DNA of 49,988 bases. Origin: an uncultured Muriicola sp. (GTDB lineage: Bacteria > Bacteroidota > Bacteroidia > Flavobacteriales > Flavobacteriaceae). Below are positions 8,612 to 17,391 of this stretch, in pieces. The notes under the pieces were generated by a model. It saw only the letters and a program-made list of their open reading frames with translations. It made no database searches and was not told where the DNA came from. A program made the position numbers and the translations under genes. Numbering within the stretch: the stretch's first letter is position 1; each line of letters begins with the position of its first letter. The stretch is from the NCBI RefSeq assembly GCF_947258935.1, contig NZ_CAMYKH010000007.1, positions 40,585-90,572 of the forward strand. The letters are read 5' to 3'.

Positions 8612-8746
8612 GTAATGGTATTACAATTAGTTGAATAGATCTCCAATTACTTAAGTCATTTAAATCCTGTGTAAAAAAATAAAAAATATTTCAAGAATTT
8701 TTCCGTTAAAATTGTTCTATACATATAATCTTAAAAAATTATTACT

Positions 8747-9238
8747 ATGTATTTTCAAAATTTGACAAGAAAAAACAATTTCAAAACACTGTGCATGTTC
8801 TTACTGTTACCCGCTATGGTTTTAGTAACATCCTGTAGTAAAGATGATGATGCCTTTGTTAGGGTAACCGTTAATGGAACCCAGCTAAGAACTGATCCTT
8901 CAGATTTTACTGTTGGGGACCGGTCGGATTTCAATGGGGATATTGATGCGAGCTTTACCGGAAACGGAGGTACTGCTACCCGTATTTTTAGCTGGAATAA
9001 CAACCTGAGTACCGCAGACTACAATGCCGATATTACAGCTACCACAGAAGGGAGCTTCCGGATGATCGTAGAGGATTCCGAAGGAATAGTGGTTTTGGAC
9101 AGGTCTATCCAGGGAGGTACAGAACCTGATAGCATTGATGGTGTTACCTCTGCCGGAACTTCCGGTATATGGACCGTGACCATCGAAGTGACCAACTTTA
9201 TAGGAGATGGCAGTTTTTCCTTGAGTGAAGGAAATTAA
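8747..9238 (+). CDS. Small secreted lipoprotein, unknown function
   Basis: A 163-residue protein with a long N-terminus and a lipobox LVTSC (Cys30) followed by SKDDDA, the usual Bacteroidetes lipoprotein start. The rest is predicted mostly beta, rich in Thr, Gly and Asp, with two similar strands (GSFRMIVEDSEGIVVLD and GIWTVTIEVTNFIGDGSFSL) that could be one immunoglobulin-like sandwich; I do not recognise a named family. It lies 135 bases after the RskA gene, separated by AT-rich DNA that could hold its own promoter, and is followed by a strong terminator. Position suggests, but does not show, control by the upstream sigma factor. Confidence 0.72.
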   Translation: MYFQNLTRKNNFKTLCMFLLLPAMVLVTSCSKDDDAFVRVTVNGTQLRTDPSDFTVGDRSDFNGDIDASFTGNGGTATRIFSWNNNLSTADYNADITATTEGSFRMIVEDSEGIVVLDRSIQGGTEPDSIDGVTSAGTSGIWTVTIEVTNFIGDGSFSLSEGN

Positions 9239-9259
9239 TGTAATATATATATAACAAAT

Positions 9260-9295
9260 AAAAAGCGCTGTAGGATCATTCCTTCAGCGCTTTTT
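9260..9295. terminator. Bidirectional terminator between lipoprotein and rimO
   Basis: Perfect 11-bp stem AAAAAGCGCTG / CAGCGCTTTTT with a 14-base loop. It separates the lipoprotein gene from the convergent rimO gene and has A/T runs on both sides, so it can act in both directions. Confidence 0.88.
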
Positions 9296-9359
9296 ATTTA
9301 CCATTTACTCCAACGTGTAAACTATAAAAACGCTGTGTGTCCTGTAGTGGGTTTACTTA

Positions 9360-10670
9360 CTACTCTGCTCTCTCCGGTATTCCATACAGATCAAAATCCG
9401 CAGCATCTGTGATGGTTATAGAAGTAAAATCGCCTTGTTTTATGTAATATTTAGAGGCATCAATAAGTACTTCATTATCCACATCGGGGGAGTCGAATTC
9501 TGTTCGTCCTACGAAATAATTTCCTTCCTTACGGTCAATGATACAACGAAAGGTCTTTCCGATCTTTTGCTGATTCAATTCCCAGGAGATCTGTGACTGA
9601 AGCTCCATGATCTCATTGGCCCGTTGCTGCTTAACATCCTCAGGAACATCATCCTCAAGTGCAAAGGCATGCGTATTTTCTTCATGGCTGTATGTAAAAC
9701 ATCCCAAACGTTCAAATCGCATCTCCGCAACCCAGGACTTTAATGTTTGATAATCTTCTTCTGTCTCACCGGGATACCCAACAATCAAGGTAGTTCGGAT
9801 GGTCATGTTTGGAACTGCCTTTCTGAAATCTTCCAGTAACCTGGTTGTTTTTTGTTTGGTGGTCCCTCTGCGCATACTTTTAAGGATAGGATCAGAAATA
9901 TGCTGTAAGGGGATGTCTATGTAGTTGCAGACCTTGGGTTCTTGCCGCATTACTTCCAGCACATCCATAGGAAACCCTGTGGGAAATGCATAATGCAGGC
10001 GGATCCACTCAATGCCTTCTACATTCACCAGCGCCTTGAGCAATTCTGCTAAATTCCGTTTTTTATAAAGATCCAGGCCATAATAGGTCAGATCCTGGGC
10101 AATAAGAACTAGCTCTTTTACACCTTTAGCCGCCAATTTTTCTGCCTCTATGACCAATTCTTCAATGGGCTTACTTCGGTGTTTCCCACGCATCAGAGGA
10201 ATAGCACAAAAAGAACAAGGCCTGTCACACCCCTCAGCGATCTTGAGATACGCATAGTTCTTAGGGGTTGTAGTTAAACGCTCCCCCAGCAGCTCATGTT
10301 TATAGTCTGCTTCCAGGGCCTTTAATAGATTTGGTAGATCGCTGGTGCCGAAATACGCATCCACATTGGGGATCTCCTTTTGCAGATCTGGCTTATAACG
10401 TTCGCTTAGGCACCCGGTGACAAACACCTTATCTACAATGCCTGCTTCTTTTTGCTGTACGTATTCCAGTATAGTATTTACACTCTCCTCCTTGGCATTG
10501 GCAATAAAACCACAGGTATTGATCACTACAATATTGCCATCTTCTTCGTGCACCACCTCTTTGTCATTGGCACGCAGTTGTCCCATGAGTACTTCAGAAT
10601 CGTACACATTCTTGGAACACCCGAGGGTTACCACATTTATCCTGTTCTTTTTTAGCGTTTTAGTTCGCAT
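9360..10670 (-). CDS. rimO: RimO, ribosomal protein S12 methylthiotransferase
   Basis: A 436-residue radical-SAM methylthiotransferase that adds a methylthio group to the conserved Asp of ribosomal protein S12. The N-terminal UPF0004 domain has three cluster cysteines (Cys18 in TLGCSKN, Cys53 in NTCGFI, Cys87 in VTGCLSERY), and the radical-SAM motif CDRPCSFC (Cys148, 152, 155) follows, with KHRSKPIEEL after it. The C-terminal TRAM domain (about 370-430) is present. TLGCSKN and the RGKHRSKP stretch distinguish RimO from MiaB. A TATTTTTG element lies just upstream on the same strand, in the divergent gap with the serine hydrolase gene. Confidence 0.95.
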   Translation of the reverse strand: MRTKTLKKNRINVVTLGCSKNVYDSEVLMGQLRANDKEVVHEEDGNIVVINTCGFIANAKEESVNTILEYVQQKEAGIVDKVFVTGCLSERYKPDLQKEIPNVDAYFGTSDLPNLLKALEADYKHELLGERLTTTPKNYAYLKIAEGCDRPCSFCAIPLMRGKHRSKPIEELVIEAEKLAAKGVKELVLIAQDLTYYGLDLYKKRNLAELLKALVNVEGIEWIRLHYAFPTGFPMDVLEVMRQEPKVCNYIDIPLQHISDPILKSMRRGTTKQKTTRLLEDFRKAVPNMTIRTTLIVGYPGETEEDYQTLKSWVAEMRFERLGCFTYSHEENTHAFALEDDVPEDVKQQRANEIMELQSQISWELNQQKIGKTFRCIIDRKEGNYFVGRTEFDSPDVDNEVLIDASKYYIKQGDFTSITITDAADFDLYGIPERAE

Positions 10671-10687
10671 TCATTATAATTGAGGTG

Positions 10688-10695
10688 CAAAAATA
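10688..10695 (-). promoter_or_regulatory. Candidate -7 element of rimO (TATTTTTG)
   Basis: On the minus strand the bases read TATTTTTG, matching the Bacteroidetes -7 consensus TAnnTTTG, 18 bases before the rimO ATG. No clear TTG was found at the -33 distance, so the call is tentative. Confidence 0.4.
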
Positions 10696-10789
10696 CGGTA
10701 AGGAAAACCATATTTTCCTGCTTTACACGATTTCTTTTCTTTTTTCGTTAAACCTAAAGTGAGATTATTGATCTAAAGCTTAGGCAATT

Positions 10790-11887
10790 ATGATAAGGCA
10801 AACATTCTACCTTCCGTTATTTCTGTTCGTACTACTAATGGTAGCATGCTCTTCAAATGATGACAGTGAGGATCCCATTCTAGATGATCCTTCTCCTGCG
10901 CTATATTTCCCGCCCTTAACTTCTTCTGCCTGGGAGACCGTTTCACCCGAAGAACTTGGCTGGAATGACGATGCTACTCCTAATCTTAATGCGCTACTGG
11001 AAGAAAAAGGAACCAAGGCCTTTATAATCCTTAAAAATGGGAAGATAGCCATGGAAACCTATTTTGGATCCTTTACCCGCGACAGCATTTGGTATTGGGC
11101 CTCGGCAGGAAAAACTTTAACCGCCTTTACTGTGGGTATAGCTCAGGAAAATAACCTCCTTAGTATAGATGATCCCAGTTCACAATACCTTGGCGAAGGA
11201 TGGACCTCCGCTGAACCGGAAAAGGAAAATGCCATAACCGTTCGGAATCAACTTACGATGACCTCCGGTTTAAACGATCTTTTCTTTGATTGTGTAACCC
11301 CGGACTGCCTCCGGTATACTGCTGATGCCGGAACACGCTGGGCATATCACAACGGGCCTTATACCTTGTTGGAAAGTGTTGTAAGCGCTGCAGCAGGAAC
11401 TACCTTTTCCTCGTATTTTAATACCGAACTACGTGATAAAATAGGAATGAACGGATTTTGGCTTAGCACCAACGGCAAAAACAATGTCTATTTCAGTAAT
11501 ACCAGAAGTATGGCGCGTTTTGGATTATTAAACCTTAATATGGGCGTCTGGGAAAATACAGTAATACTTGGAGATATGGACTTTATAACCTCTATGAGCA
11601 CCACCTCCCAGAATCTAAACCTATCTTATGGGTATTTATGGTGGTTAAATGGTAAAGGCAGTTATATGGTTCCCGGTTCACAAACACAATTCAATGGGCT
11701 CCTTATTCCAAATGCCCCTCCTGACACCTATGCCGGACTAGGGAAAAATGACCAAAAACTATATATTGTTCCAGACCAGGGGTTGGTAATAGTCAGAATG
11801 GGCGAAGATGCCGGTGAAGATCAGGCAGGTCCTTCCAGTTTTGACAATGAACTTTGGGGAGTTCTGCGGGATCTAATTGGATATTAA
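10790..11887 (+). CDS. Beta-lactamase-family serine hydrolase, lipoprotein
   Basis: A 365-residue exported protein with lipobox LMVAC (Cys20) followed by SSNDDSEDP. The penicillin-binding/class C beta-lactamase fold is indicated by the SxxK motif Ser105-Ala-Gly-Lys108 (WYWASAGKTLTAF), the YxN-like motif in WAYHNGPYTLLES, and the block VRNQLTMTSGLND that is common in this family. A HTG/KTG-type third motif is not obvious. Such proteins include esterases, D-aminopeptidases and carboxypeptidases; a lactamase role in resistance should not be assumed. It stands alone, convergent with the amidase gene and divergent from rimO. Confidence 0.85.
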   Translation: MIRQTFYLPLFLFVLLMVACSSNDDSEDPILDDPSPALYFPPLTSSAWETVSPEELGWNDDATPNLNALLEEKGTKAFIILKNGKIAMETYFGSFTRDSIWYWASAGKTLTAFTVGIAQENNLLSIDDPSSQYLGEGWTSAEPEKENAITVRNQLTMTSGLNDLFFDCVTPDCLRYTADAGTRWAYHNGPYTLLESVVSAAAGTTFSSYFNTELRDKIGMNGFWLSTNGKNNVYFSNTRSMARFGLLNLNMGVWENTVILGDMDFITSMSTTSQNLNLSYGYLWWLNGKGSYMVPGSQTQFNGLLIPNAPPDTYAGLGKNDQKLYIVPDQGLVIVRMGEDAGEDQAGPSSFDNELWGVLRDLIGY

Positions 11888-11901
11888 TTCAATAGGCTAT
11901 T

Positions 11902-13578
11902 CTATCGATACCCGTCCGGAATTTCTCGCACCCTATTGATCTTTTCATAGGCAGCGCCCAATTGCAATAGTTTTGCTTCCTCAAACTGTTTCCCAATAAA
12001 GGTAAGACTAATGGGTTCTCCATCTGATTTATACCCCATTGGAATGGTCAATGCCGGATATTTAGCAACTGCGGCATAGGCCGCATGGTAATTATTGATA
12101 GACAGTATGGCATCTAATTGATTGCTGTCTATAGCCTCATTAAAAAAGTTTCTTGTCTGAGCTTCTAAACTGCTTTTTATGATCGATAATTGCTCCATTG
12201 AGGTGGTATCCGAAACAACGTTATTAAACCTACCCTGTCCGTAGGGAATACGAACTAAGCTATCCTGCAGGTTGTATTCCATGATATCGGCAACTCCTTT
12301 CACTGTTATCTCCTTCTTATTCTCTACATGTTTGGAAATATATGCGGGCAGATCTACCTTCATATCCAGGTTAAGGATACTGATAAAGCCATCAAGAGGC
12401 GTAGCAGGTGGTTCTATCACAACTATTTCTGCACCTGCTGCTTGCATTTTATCAAGTGTCAATTTGTAAATGCTATCGCGTTCCAATAAATTGGAAAAAG
12501 CTCCAAATCTCTTACCCTTAATCTCCGAGGATGATGAGTTTTGCAACCAGTTCTTTCCAAAGTCTTTATGAACAGAACTTATATCTTCGGAATCTTTACC
12601 CATTAATGCATCCAATACAATCGCATTATCGGTCACATTTCGCGTCATTGGTCCGGGCGTATCCAGCGTACTTGAAATAGGTACTATGCCGGTTCTGCTC
12701 AACAGACCTATAGTTGGTTTAAGTCCCACTACAGAGTTTTGACTCGATGGTGATAGAATAGAACCTGAAGTTTCTGTACCAACAGCTGCCACCGCATAAT
12801 TGGCGGCCATGGAGGTGCCACTTCCTGCGCTAGAACCACCAGTTTCAAAGATCTTACGTCCATAAGGATTCAATGTTTGTCCGCCAAAGGCACTATAGCC
12901 TACCGGGCAGCCATCGCAGAGGTAATAGGCCCATTCACTAAGATTAACCTTTCCCAGAATAAGCGCACCGTTTGCCTTGAGTTGTTCTACAATAAAAGCA
13001 TCATCTGTATTATTTTCAGTGAATACCAGTGCTCCTGCCGTAGTATTCATTCCCTTTGTATTTATGTTATCCTTTAAAAGTATGGGCATTCCATAAATAG
13101 GGTGGTGACCTTCTTTTCTTTCCTTATCCATTTTACGCGCCTCATTTACCACTTCTTTATTCAGAGCTATGATAGTGTTTAAGGTAGTTTCATTATCCAA
13201 TTCATATTTGTAGATCCTGTATAAATAAAACAAGACCAGTTCCTCATATGTTAATTTACCCTCTTGAACAAAGGCCTGTATATTGGGGATATCCTGCTCA
13301 AGGATCATTGGTTTTAATCGCTCATACTCCTCCTCTGAAACTTGAGAAACTTCATGATATAAGGGTCTGAAAATTTCATTTTTATCAAGGACTTTAGATT
13401 GTATCAACTTATAGCGCATACGTGTTTTTGCATGCTCTTTATTGGCCACCACCTCCGCAGAATCATTGTAGGGAGTCCATAAGACAACGTTTTCATCTAC
13501 AGTTGACCCATTTTTGCAACCTCCCATCCATAGGAGAGAAATAACTAAGGTCATTAAAACAGTGATACTTCGGGGCAT
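11902..13578 (-). CDS. Amidase-signature family hydrolase, lipoprotein
   Basis: About 558 residues. I prefer the ATG that overlaps the upstream stop as TAATG; a reading seven codons longer overlaps the DUF2911 gene further. The N-terminus then gives a lipobox LWMGGC (Cys21). The amidase signature is complete: Lys169 in MPILLKDNINTKG, the Ser pair 249/250 in GGSSAGSG, and Ser273 in GTETSGSILSPSS, forming the Ser-cisSer-Lys triad. Such enzymes hydrolyse amides, including peptide amides and N-acyl amino compounds; an export signal suggests a periplasmic or surface substrate. It appears co-transcribed with the DUF2911 gene. Confidence 0.88.
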   Translation of the reverse strand: MPRSITVLMTLVISLLWMGGCKNGSTVDENVVLWTPYNDSAEVVANKEHAKTRMRYKLIQSKVLDKNEIFRPLYHEVSQVSEEEYERLKPMILEQDIPNIQAFVQEGKLTYEELVLFYLYRIYKYELDNETTLNTIIALNKEVVNEARKMDKERKEGHHPIYGMPILLKDNINTKGMNTTAGALVFTENNTDDAFIVEQLKANGALILGKVNLSEWAYYLCDGCPVGYSAFGGQTLNPYGRKIFETGGSSAGSGTSMAANYAVAAVGTETSGSILSPSSQNSVVGLKPTIGLLSRTGIVPISSTLDTPGPMTRNVTDNAIVLDALMGKDSEDISSVHKDFGKNWLQNSSSSEIKGKRFGAFSNLLERDSIYKLTLDKMQAAGAEIVVIEPPATPLDGFISILNLDMKVDLPAYISKHVENKKEITVKGVADIMEYNLQDSLVRIPYGQGRFNNVVSDTTSMEQLSIIKSSLEAQTRNFFNEAIDSNQLDAILSINNYHAAYAAVAKYPALTIPMGYKSDGEPISLTFIGKQFEEAKLLQLGAAYEKINRVREIPDGYR

Positions 13579-14435
13579 TATTTCAATTTTTTCCATCTAG
13601 CAATATTTTCTTGATTCATACGAACAAATTCATCCTTCCCTTCTGCCTGAGCCAGGACCAAGGAGCGTTGAGCCGATTTAATAGCTCCCTGATAATTTTT
13701 CAAGGAAGCCTCTACCAGCGATTTAACCCTGTAAAAATAATAGGTATCTCCTCCAATAACTATTGCCTTTTCCAAGTAGTGTAGTGCCCTGGTATATTCT
13801 ATTTCTTCTTCCTGAAGGTATCTTGCGGCTTCGTAATAGGTTTGTGCGCTGGGATTACCATCAAGGCTTTTCTCAATAGCATGCATCATCTCTTTTTGTG
13901 TATTAATTACCAAGGGGATAGAGACAGTGGTATTGCCCCATTTCCATTGCATTATGGCACCGTTATGAGAAATAGAATCGAATGAAATTAAGAAGTTCTC
14001 CTGCCATTCTGAATTTTCTTCAGGTTCTATATGCACCCTAAAAGCATCTTCTGAAGGATCATAAGCGGTGCGGCCGTCGCCCCAATGAGATGTATTCTTA
14101 TGAAATACAACTTCCCACGAAAATTCTTCCGGAAAGGCGTAAAGTGCATAGGTTCCCGGTAGCAAGGTATTTCCCAGGACCTCAATTTCACTATTTACGG
14201 TAAATTTCGTGGATTCATTTGCTCCAACTCGCCAGATACGGCCGTAAGGAACAAGCCTGCCGAATATCTGTCTGCCTCTAGCAGCCGGGCGCGAATACTC
14301 AATTAAAATGGTAGTTAATCCTATATCTTGTGTAATTTTTGAGAAAGGACTGGCCTTTGGGTGAATAAGCTGACTCTGCACTGTAAGGGACAGTAGGAAT
14401 ATAAAAAAATACGGTATGATCTTTAATGTCCTCAA
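13578..14435 (-). CDS. DUF2911 protein with C-terminal TPR-like repeats
   Basis: A 285-residue exported protein starting at TTG. The TTG overlaps the ftsY stop as TTGA, the next upstream in-frame codons reach a stop within five codons, and the frame from the TTG gives a good signal peptide (RTLKIIPYFFIFLLSLTVQSQ), so the rare start is well supported. Residues 30-165 show the DUF2911 pattern (IEYSRPAARGRQIFG, LVPYGRIWRVGANESTKF, LPGTYALYAFP, WEVVFHKNTSHWG). The C-terminus (about 190-280) has alpha-helical TPR-like repeats (YYEAARYLQEEEIEYTRALHYLEKA). The function of DUF2911 is unknown to me. Confidence 0.85.
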   Translation of the reverse strand: MRTLKIIPYFFIFLLSLTVQSQLIHPKASPFSKITQDIGLTTILIEYSRPAARGRQIFGRLVPYGRIWRVGANESTKFTVNSEIEVLGNTLLPGTYALYAFPEEFSWEVVFHKNTSHWGDGRTAYDPSEDAFRVHIEPEENSEWQENFLISFDSISHNGAIMQWKWGNTTVSIPLVINTQKEMMHAIEKSLDGNPSAQTYYEAARYLQEEEIEYTRALHYLEKAIVIGGDTYYFYRVKSLVEASLKNYQGAIKSAQRSLVLAQAEGKDEFVRMNQENIARWKKLK

Positions 14436-15385
14436 CTGAAGAAGGAATCAACAAATTCGTACTTATTAAACACCTGTAGATCTTCAATTTTCTCCCCTAC
14501 TCCTATATATTTCACCGGGATTTGGAACTGATCCGAAATACCGATAACCACACCTCCTTTTGCTGTTCCATCTAGCTTTGTCACCGCCAGAGAAGTTACT
14601 TCTGTAGCCTTGGTGAACTGTTTAGCCTGTTCAAAGGCATTCTGGCCGGTAGAGCCATCGAGAACCAGCAGTACCTCATGAGGAGCGTCAGGAACTACTT
14701 TCTGCATTACCCGTTTTACTTTGCTCAACTCATTCATTAAATTAACCTTGTTGTGTAGTCGTCCGGCAGTATCAATAAGCACCACATCGGCATTCTGTGT
14801 TAAAGAAGCACTAAGCGTATCGAATGCCACCGAAGCAGGATCACTACCCATCTTTTGTTTAATGATAGGAACATCTACCCGGTCTGCCCAAACCTGCAAC
14901 TGATCGATGGCTGCAGCGCGAAAAGTGTCTGCTGCACCTAAGATGACGGAATATCCATTATTTTTTAATTGATGTGCTAATTTCCCGATAGTGGTGGTCT
15001 TTCCAACACCATTGACCCCAACAACCATGATGACATATGGTTTTTTGTCTTTTGGAATATCAAAATCTGTAGCCTCCCCTACATGCGTCTCTGATAGTAG
15101 CCCAGCAATTTCCTCCCTTAGAATTACATTGAGTTCATCTGTACCAAGGTATTTGTCTTCTGAGACCCTTTTTTCTATACGTTCAATGATCTTAAGTGTT
15201 GTTTCCACACCTACATCGGAGGTAACCAAGACTTCCTCCAGGTTATCCAGGACGTCATCATCTACTTTCGATTTTCCCGCAACGGCCTTACCTAATTTTG
15301 AAAAAAAACTGGTTTTCGATTTCTCAAGACCCTTGTCCAGGCTCTCTTTTTTTTCGGAAGAAAATATTTTCTTAAAGATACTCAT
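14432..15385 (-). CDS. ftsY: FtsY, signal recognition particle receptor
   Basis: A 317-residue SRP GTPase that docks SRP-ribosome complexes at the inner membrane. An N-terminal Lys/Ser-rich basic stretch and a helical N domain (about 20-95) precede the G domain: G1 GVNGVGKTTTIGKLA, the insertion box FRAAAIDQLQVWADR, G3 DTAGRLHNK, and G4 TKLDGTAKGG. The short acidic A domain of enterobacterial FtsY is absent, as is usual in Bacteroidetes. A TATATTTG element lies about 23 bases upstream. The gene lies after the terminator of the rpmB operon and is coupled to the DUF2911 gene. Confidence 0.96.
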   Translation of the reverse strand: MSIFKKIFSSEKKESLDKGLEKSKTSFFSKLGKAVAGKSKVDDDVLDNLEEVLVTSDVGVETTLKIIERIEKRVSEDKYLGTDELNVILREEIAGLLSETHVGEATDFDIPKDKKPYVIMVVGVNGVGKTTTIGKLAHQLKNNGYSVILGAADTFRAAAIDQLQVWADRVDVPIIKQKMGSDPASVAFDTLSASLTQNADVVLIDTAGRLHNKVNLMNELSKVKRVMQKVVPDAPHEVLLVLDGSTGQNAFEQAKQFTKATEVTSLAVTKLDGTAKGGVVIGISDQFQIPVKYIGVGEKIEDLQVFNKYEFVDSFFS

Positions 15386-15407
15386 GGGTGGCGTTTGCTT
15401 GGCGGCT

Positions 15408-15415
15408 CAAATATA
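15408..15415 (-). promoter_or_regulatory. Candidate -7 element of ftsY (TATATTTG)
   Basis: The minus strand reads TATATTTG, an exact TAnnTTTG match, between the upstream terminator and the ftsY ATG. It suggests ftsY has its own promoter with a leader of roughly 15 bases. No convincing -33 TTG was found. Confidence 0.45.
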
Positions 15416-15420
15416 AGAAA

Positions 15421-15452
15421 TAAAAAAAGCCGCTATCCTGGGATAGCAGCTT
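15421..15452 (-). terminator. Terminator of the rpmB-rpmG-DUF4295 operon
   Basis: On the minus strand a hairpin with core GCTATCC / GGATAGC, extended by AGC/GCT-type pairs with one mismatch, is followed by a run of seven T. It lies 22 bases after the DUF4295 stop and before ftsY. Confidence 0.8.
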
Positions 15453-15473
15453 ATTTATTATGAATAATGGTTG

Positions 15474-15626
15474 CTATTTTTTAGCTAACCATTCGTTTAC
15501 CATTTCCGGTGACATTACTGATTCAACAAAGGTATAAGCACCACTTTTAGGTGATTTTACCATTTTGATAGCTTTAGTTAGTCTTTTTGAACTTCCCTGG
15601 AGGGTTGCTACGGTCTTCTTTGCCAT
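15474..15626 (-). CDS. DUF4295 small basic protein, ribosomal operon
   Basis: A 50-residue protein too short for routine gene listing. The translation begins MAKKTVATLQGSSKRLTKAI and ends VNEWLAKK; the pattern K-T-V-A-T-L-Q, a KMVKSPKSGAY turn and a Pro-Glu-Met-Val tail match the Bacteroidetes DUF4295 family, which is nearly always found directly after rpmG. It is six bases downstream of the rpmG stop. Its high Lys content and linkage suggest a ribosome-associated protein, an inference from context only. Fifteen bases around its start (TGCCATGATGTATTA on the plus strand) are identical to those around the rpmG start. Confidence 0.9.
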   Translation of the reverse strand: MAKKTVATLQGSSKRLTKAIKMVKSPKSGAYTFVESVMSPEMVNEWLAKK

Positions 15627-15632
15627 GATGTA

Positions 15633-15815
15633 TTACTTTATCTCTTTATGAACAGTCATTCTTTTCAGGATGGGATTAAATTTCTTAATCTCCAACCTAT
15701 CGGGCGTATTCTTTTTGTTCTTGGTGGTTATGTACCTGGAAGTACCTTGCATACCAGATTCTTTGTGCTCTGTGCATTCCAAAATTACCTGAACCCTATT
15801 TCCTTTTTTTGCCAT
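15633..15815 (-). CDS. rpmG: Ribosomal protein L33
   Basis: A 60-residue 50S subunit protein. [28 protein letters not shown]... matches L33, with the usual [14 protein letters not shown] turn and the KEIK end. Only one of the zinc-ribbon cysteines typical of the C+ form is present (ILECTEH), so this is the zinc-independent C- type. It lies between rpmB (19 bases upstream) and DUF4295 (6 bases downstream), the standard Bacteroidetes order. Confidence 0.96.
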   Translation of the reverse strand: MAKKGNRVQVILECTEHKESGMQGTSRYITTKNKKNTPDRLEIKKFNPILKRMTVHKEIK

Positions 15816-15834
15816 GATGTATTATTTATTTGGC

Positions 15835-16071
15835 TTACTTCAGTATTCCATTCTTACGTGCCTCTTTCAACACCGCAGAAATTCCTTTTTTGTGGATACT
15901 TTTAAGAGCCCTTGCAGAAACTTTCAATGTAATCCAACGATCTTCCTCAGGAATATAAAACCTCTTCTTAGAAAGATTTACGTCAAATCTCCTTCTCGTT
16001 TTATTCATCGAAAAGGAAACGTTATTTCCGAACATCGCCCTCTTTCCAGTAATTTCGCAAACTTTAGACAT
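15835..16071 (-). CDS. rpmB: Ribosomal protein L28
   Basis: A 78-residue 50S subunit protein: MSKVCEITGKRAMFGNNVSFS, then TRRRFDVNLSKKRFY and a C-terminal VSARALKSIHKKGI. Length and motifs are typical of L28. It is the first gene of the rpmB-rpmG-DUF4295 operon, and a good TTG-N19-TAAATTTG promoter lies just upstream. Confidence 0.97.
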   Translation of the reverse strand: MSKVCEITGKRAMFGNNVSFSMNKTRRRFDVNLSKKRFYIPEEDRWITLKVSARALKSIHKKGISAVLKEARKNGILK

Positions 16072-16104
16072 GGTGCTCTTATTTACTTTGTTTTAAACAG
16101 GATG

Positions 16105-16134
16105 CAAATTTACGTCATTTTAACGGAAGCACAA
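16105..16134 (-). promoter_or_regulatory. Promoter of the rpmB operon (TTG-N19-TAAATTTG)
   Basis: Minus strand: TTG at 16134-16132, 19-base spacer, TAAATTTG at 16112-16105. Both elements and spacing fit the Bacteroidetes primary-sigma consensus (TTG, about 19-20, TAnnTTTG). It is the clearest housekeeping promoter in the window. Confidence 0.7.
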
Positions 16135-16143
16135 AAATCTTTT

Positions 16144-17391
16144 TTAGAATTTTAAAATTTCTTTCTGCAACATTTCCAAGGCCTTATGAACCCCTTTTTG
16201 TACGATCCTTGTGCGGTGGTTTCCCATGGAAAACTCCTGTACTTGCACCCCTTTTTCAGAGGCTATGGCTATATATACTGTTCCAATTGGTGCCTCAGAA
16301 TCGCCTTTAGTTGGACCGGCATTTCCTGTTGTGGCCACTCCAAAATCTGCCTTCATCATTTCCCGTATATTATTGGCCATGGCAGCTGCAACTTCTGCGC
16401 TTACCACGGAATGCTTTTTAATTAATTTCTCAGGGACCTTTAGAACGTCAACTTTGGTCCTGGTAGCGTAGCATACCAAACTCCCAACAAAATAGGCAGA
16501 AGCTCCCGGAACGGAAGTGATCTGTTCAGCGATCTTGCCCCCTGTAAAACTCTCTGCTGTGGCCATCGTGAGTTTTTTTGCTGTTAGGAATTTTCCAACA
16601 ACCGCTTCTATGGTTCCTTCTTCCTCTTCTCCTGTGATAATATCTCCTATGAGTTCATAAAGTTCTGAAGAAACGGCTTTGATCCCATTTTCGAGCACTT
16701 CCTTCTCTACTCCTTTTGCAGTAAGGCGTAACCTCACCTTTCCCAGATTTGGCAAATAAGCTAGTTTTATAAAGCTCGGCAAACTATCTTCCACGGTGGC
16801 AATGCGTTCTGCGATGGCACTCTCCCCTAACCCATATGTCATTATGGTCTTATGAATAATAAAGGGTCTTTTATATTTCTTTACGAGTTTTGGAAGTACC
16901 TGCTTCGCCATCAGATCTTTCATTTCATAAGGAACGCCGGGCATGGATATAAAGACACTGTCATCTTCTTCCATCCACATTCCGGGTGCAGTTCCAAAAT
17001 TATTGTGCAAAATATGGGCTTTGGAAGGAACAAGGGCCTGATCTCTGTTGATGTCTGAAATTGGCGTTGATATGTACTTTTTAAAAAGCGTTTCTATATG
17101 TGCTAGCACCTCGCCATTCTGGATGAGGGTATCATTAAAGAATTCACAAAATGTATGTTTGGTGATATCGTCCTTGGTAGGACCAAGACCCCCTGTGATA
17201 AAAACGATCTGGGCCCTGGACCGCGCCTCTTTCAAGGCATCCAGAATATGAGCCTTGTCATCTTGAACAGAAGTAATCTGGTATACAGAAATTCCTATTT
17301 TATTGAGTTCATTTGCAATAAAAGCGGAATTGGTATCTATGATCTGACCAATGAGGATCTCATCGCCAATAGTAATAATTTCAGCAAACAT
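16144..17391 (-). CDS. cinA: CinA family protein (competence/damage-inducible, NMN deamidase-like)
   Basis: A 415-residue two-domain protein. The N-terminal COG1058/MoCF-like domain (1-170) has [36 protein letters not shown] and MPGVPYEM; the C-terminal CinA domain (about 255-415) has [22 protein letters not shown], the site of nicotinamide mononucleotide deamidation in characterised members, followed by ATTGNAGPT and [10 protein letters not shown] pyridine-nucleotide salvage role is the established function of such fusions. Its ATG shares a base with the stop of the upstream HPt gene (TAATG), so the two appear coupled. Confidence 0.94.
   Translation of the reverse strand: MFAEIITIGDEILIGQIIDTNSAFIANELNKIGISVYQITSVQDDKAHILDALKEARSRAQIVFITGGLGPTKDDITKHTFCEFFNDTLIQNGEVLAHIETLFKKYISTPISDINRDQALVPSKAHILHNNFGTAPGMWMEEDDSVFISMPGVPYEMKDLMAKQVLPKLVKKYKRPFIIHKTIMTYGLGESAIAERIATVEDSLPSFIKLAYLPNLGKVRLRLTAKGVEKEVLENGIKAVSSELYELIGDIITGEEEEGTIEAVVGKFLTAKKLTMATAESFTGGKIAEQITSVPGASAYFVGSLVCYATRTKVDVLKVPEKLIKKHSVVSAEVAAAMANNIREMMKADFGVATTGNAGPTKGDSEAPIGTVYIAIASEKGVQVQEFSMGNHRTRIVQKGVHKALEMLQKEILKF

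Noticed and set aside
10790-11887. Antibiotic-resistance beta-lactamase
   Set aside because: The SxxK and YxN-like motifs fit the broad serine-hydrolase family; the third motif is unclear and there is no resistance context.
15648-16155. Plus-strand frames across rpmG and rpmB
   Set aside because: Both ribosomal genes on the minus strand are certain; these frames are their complements.
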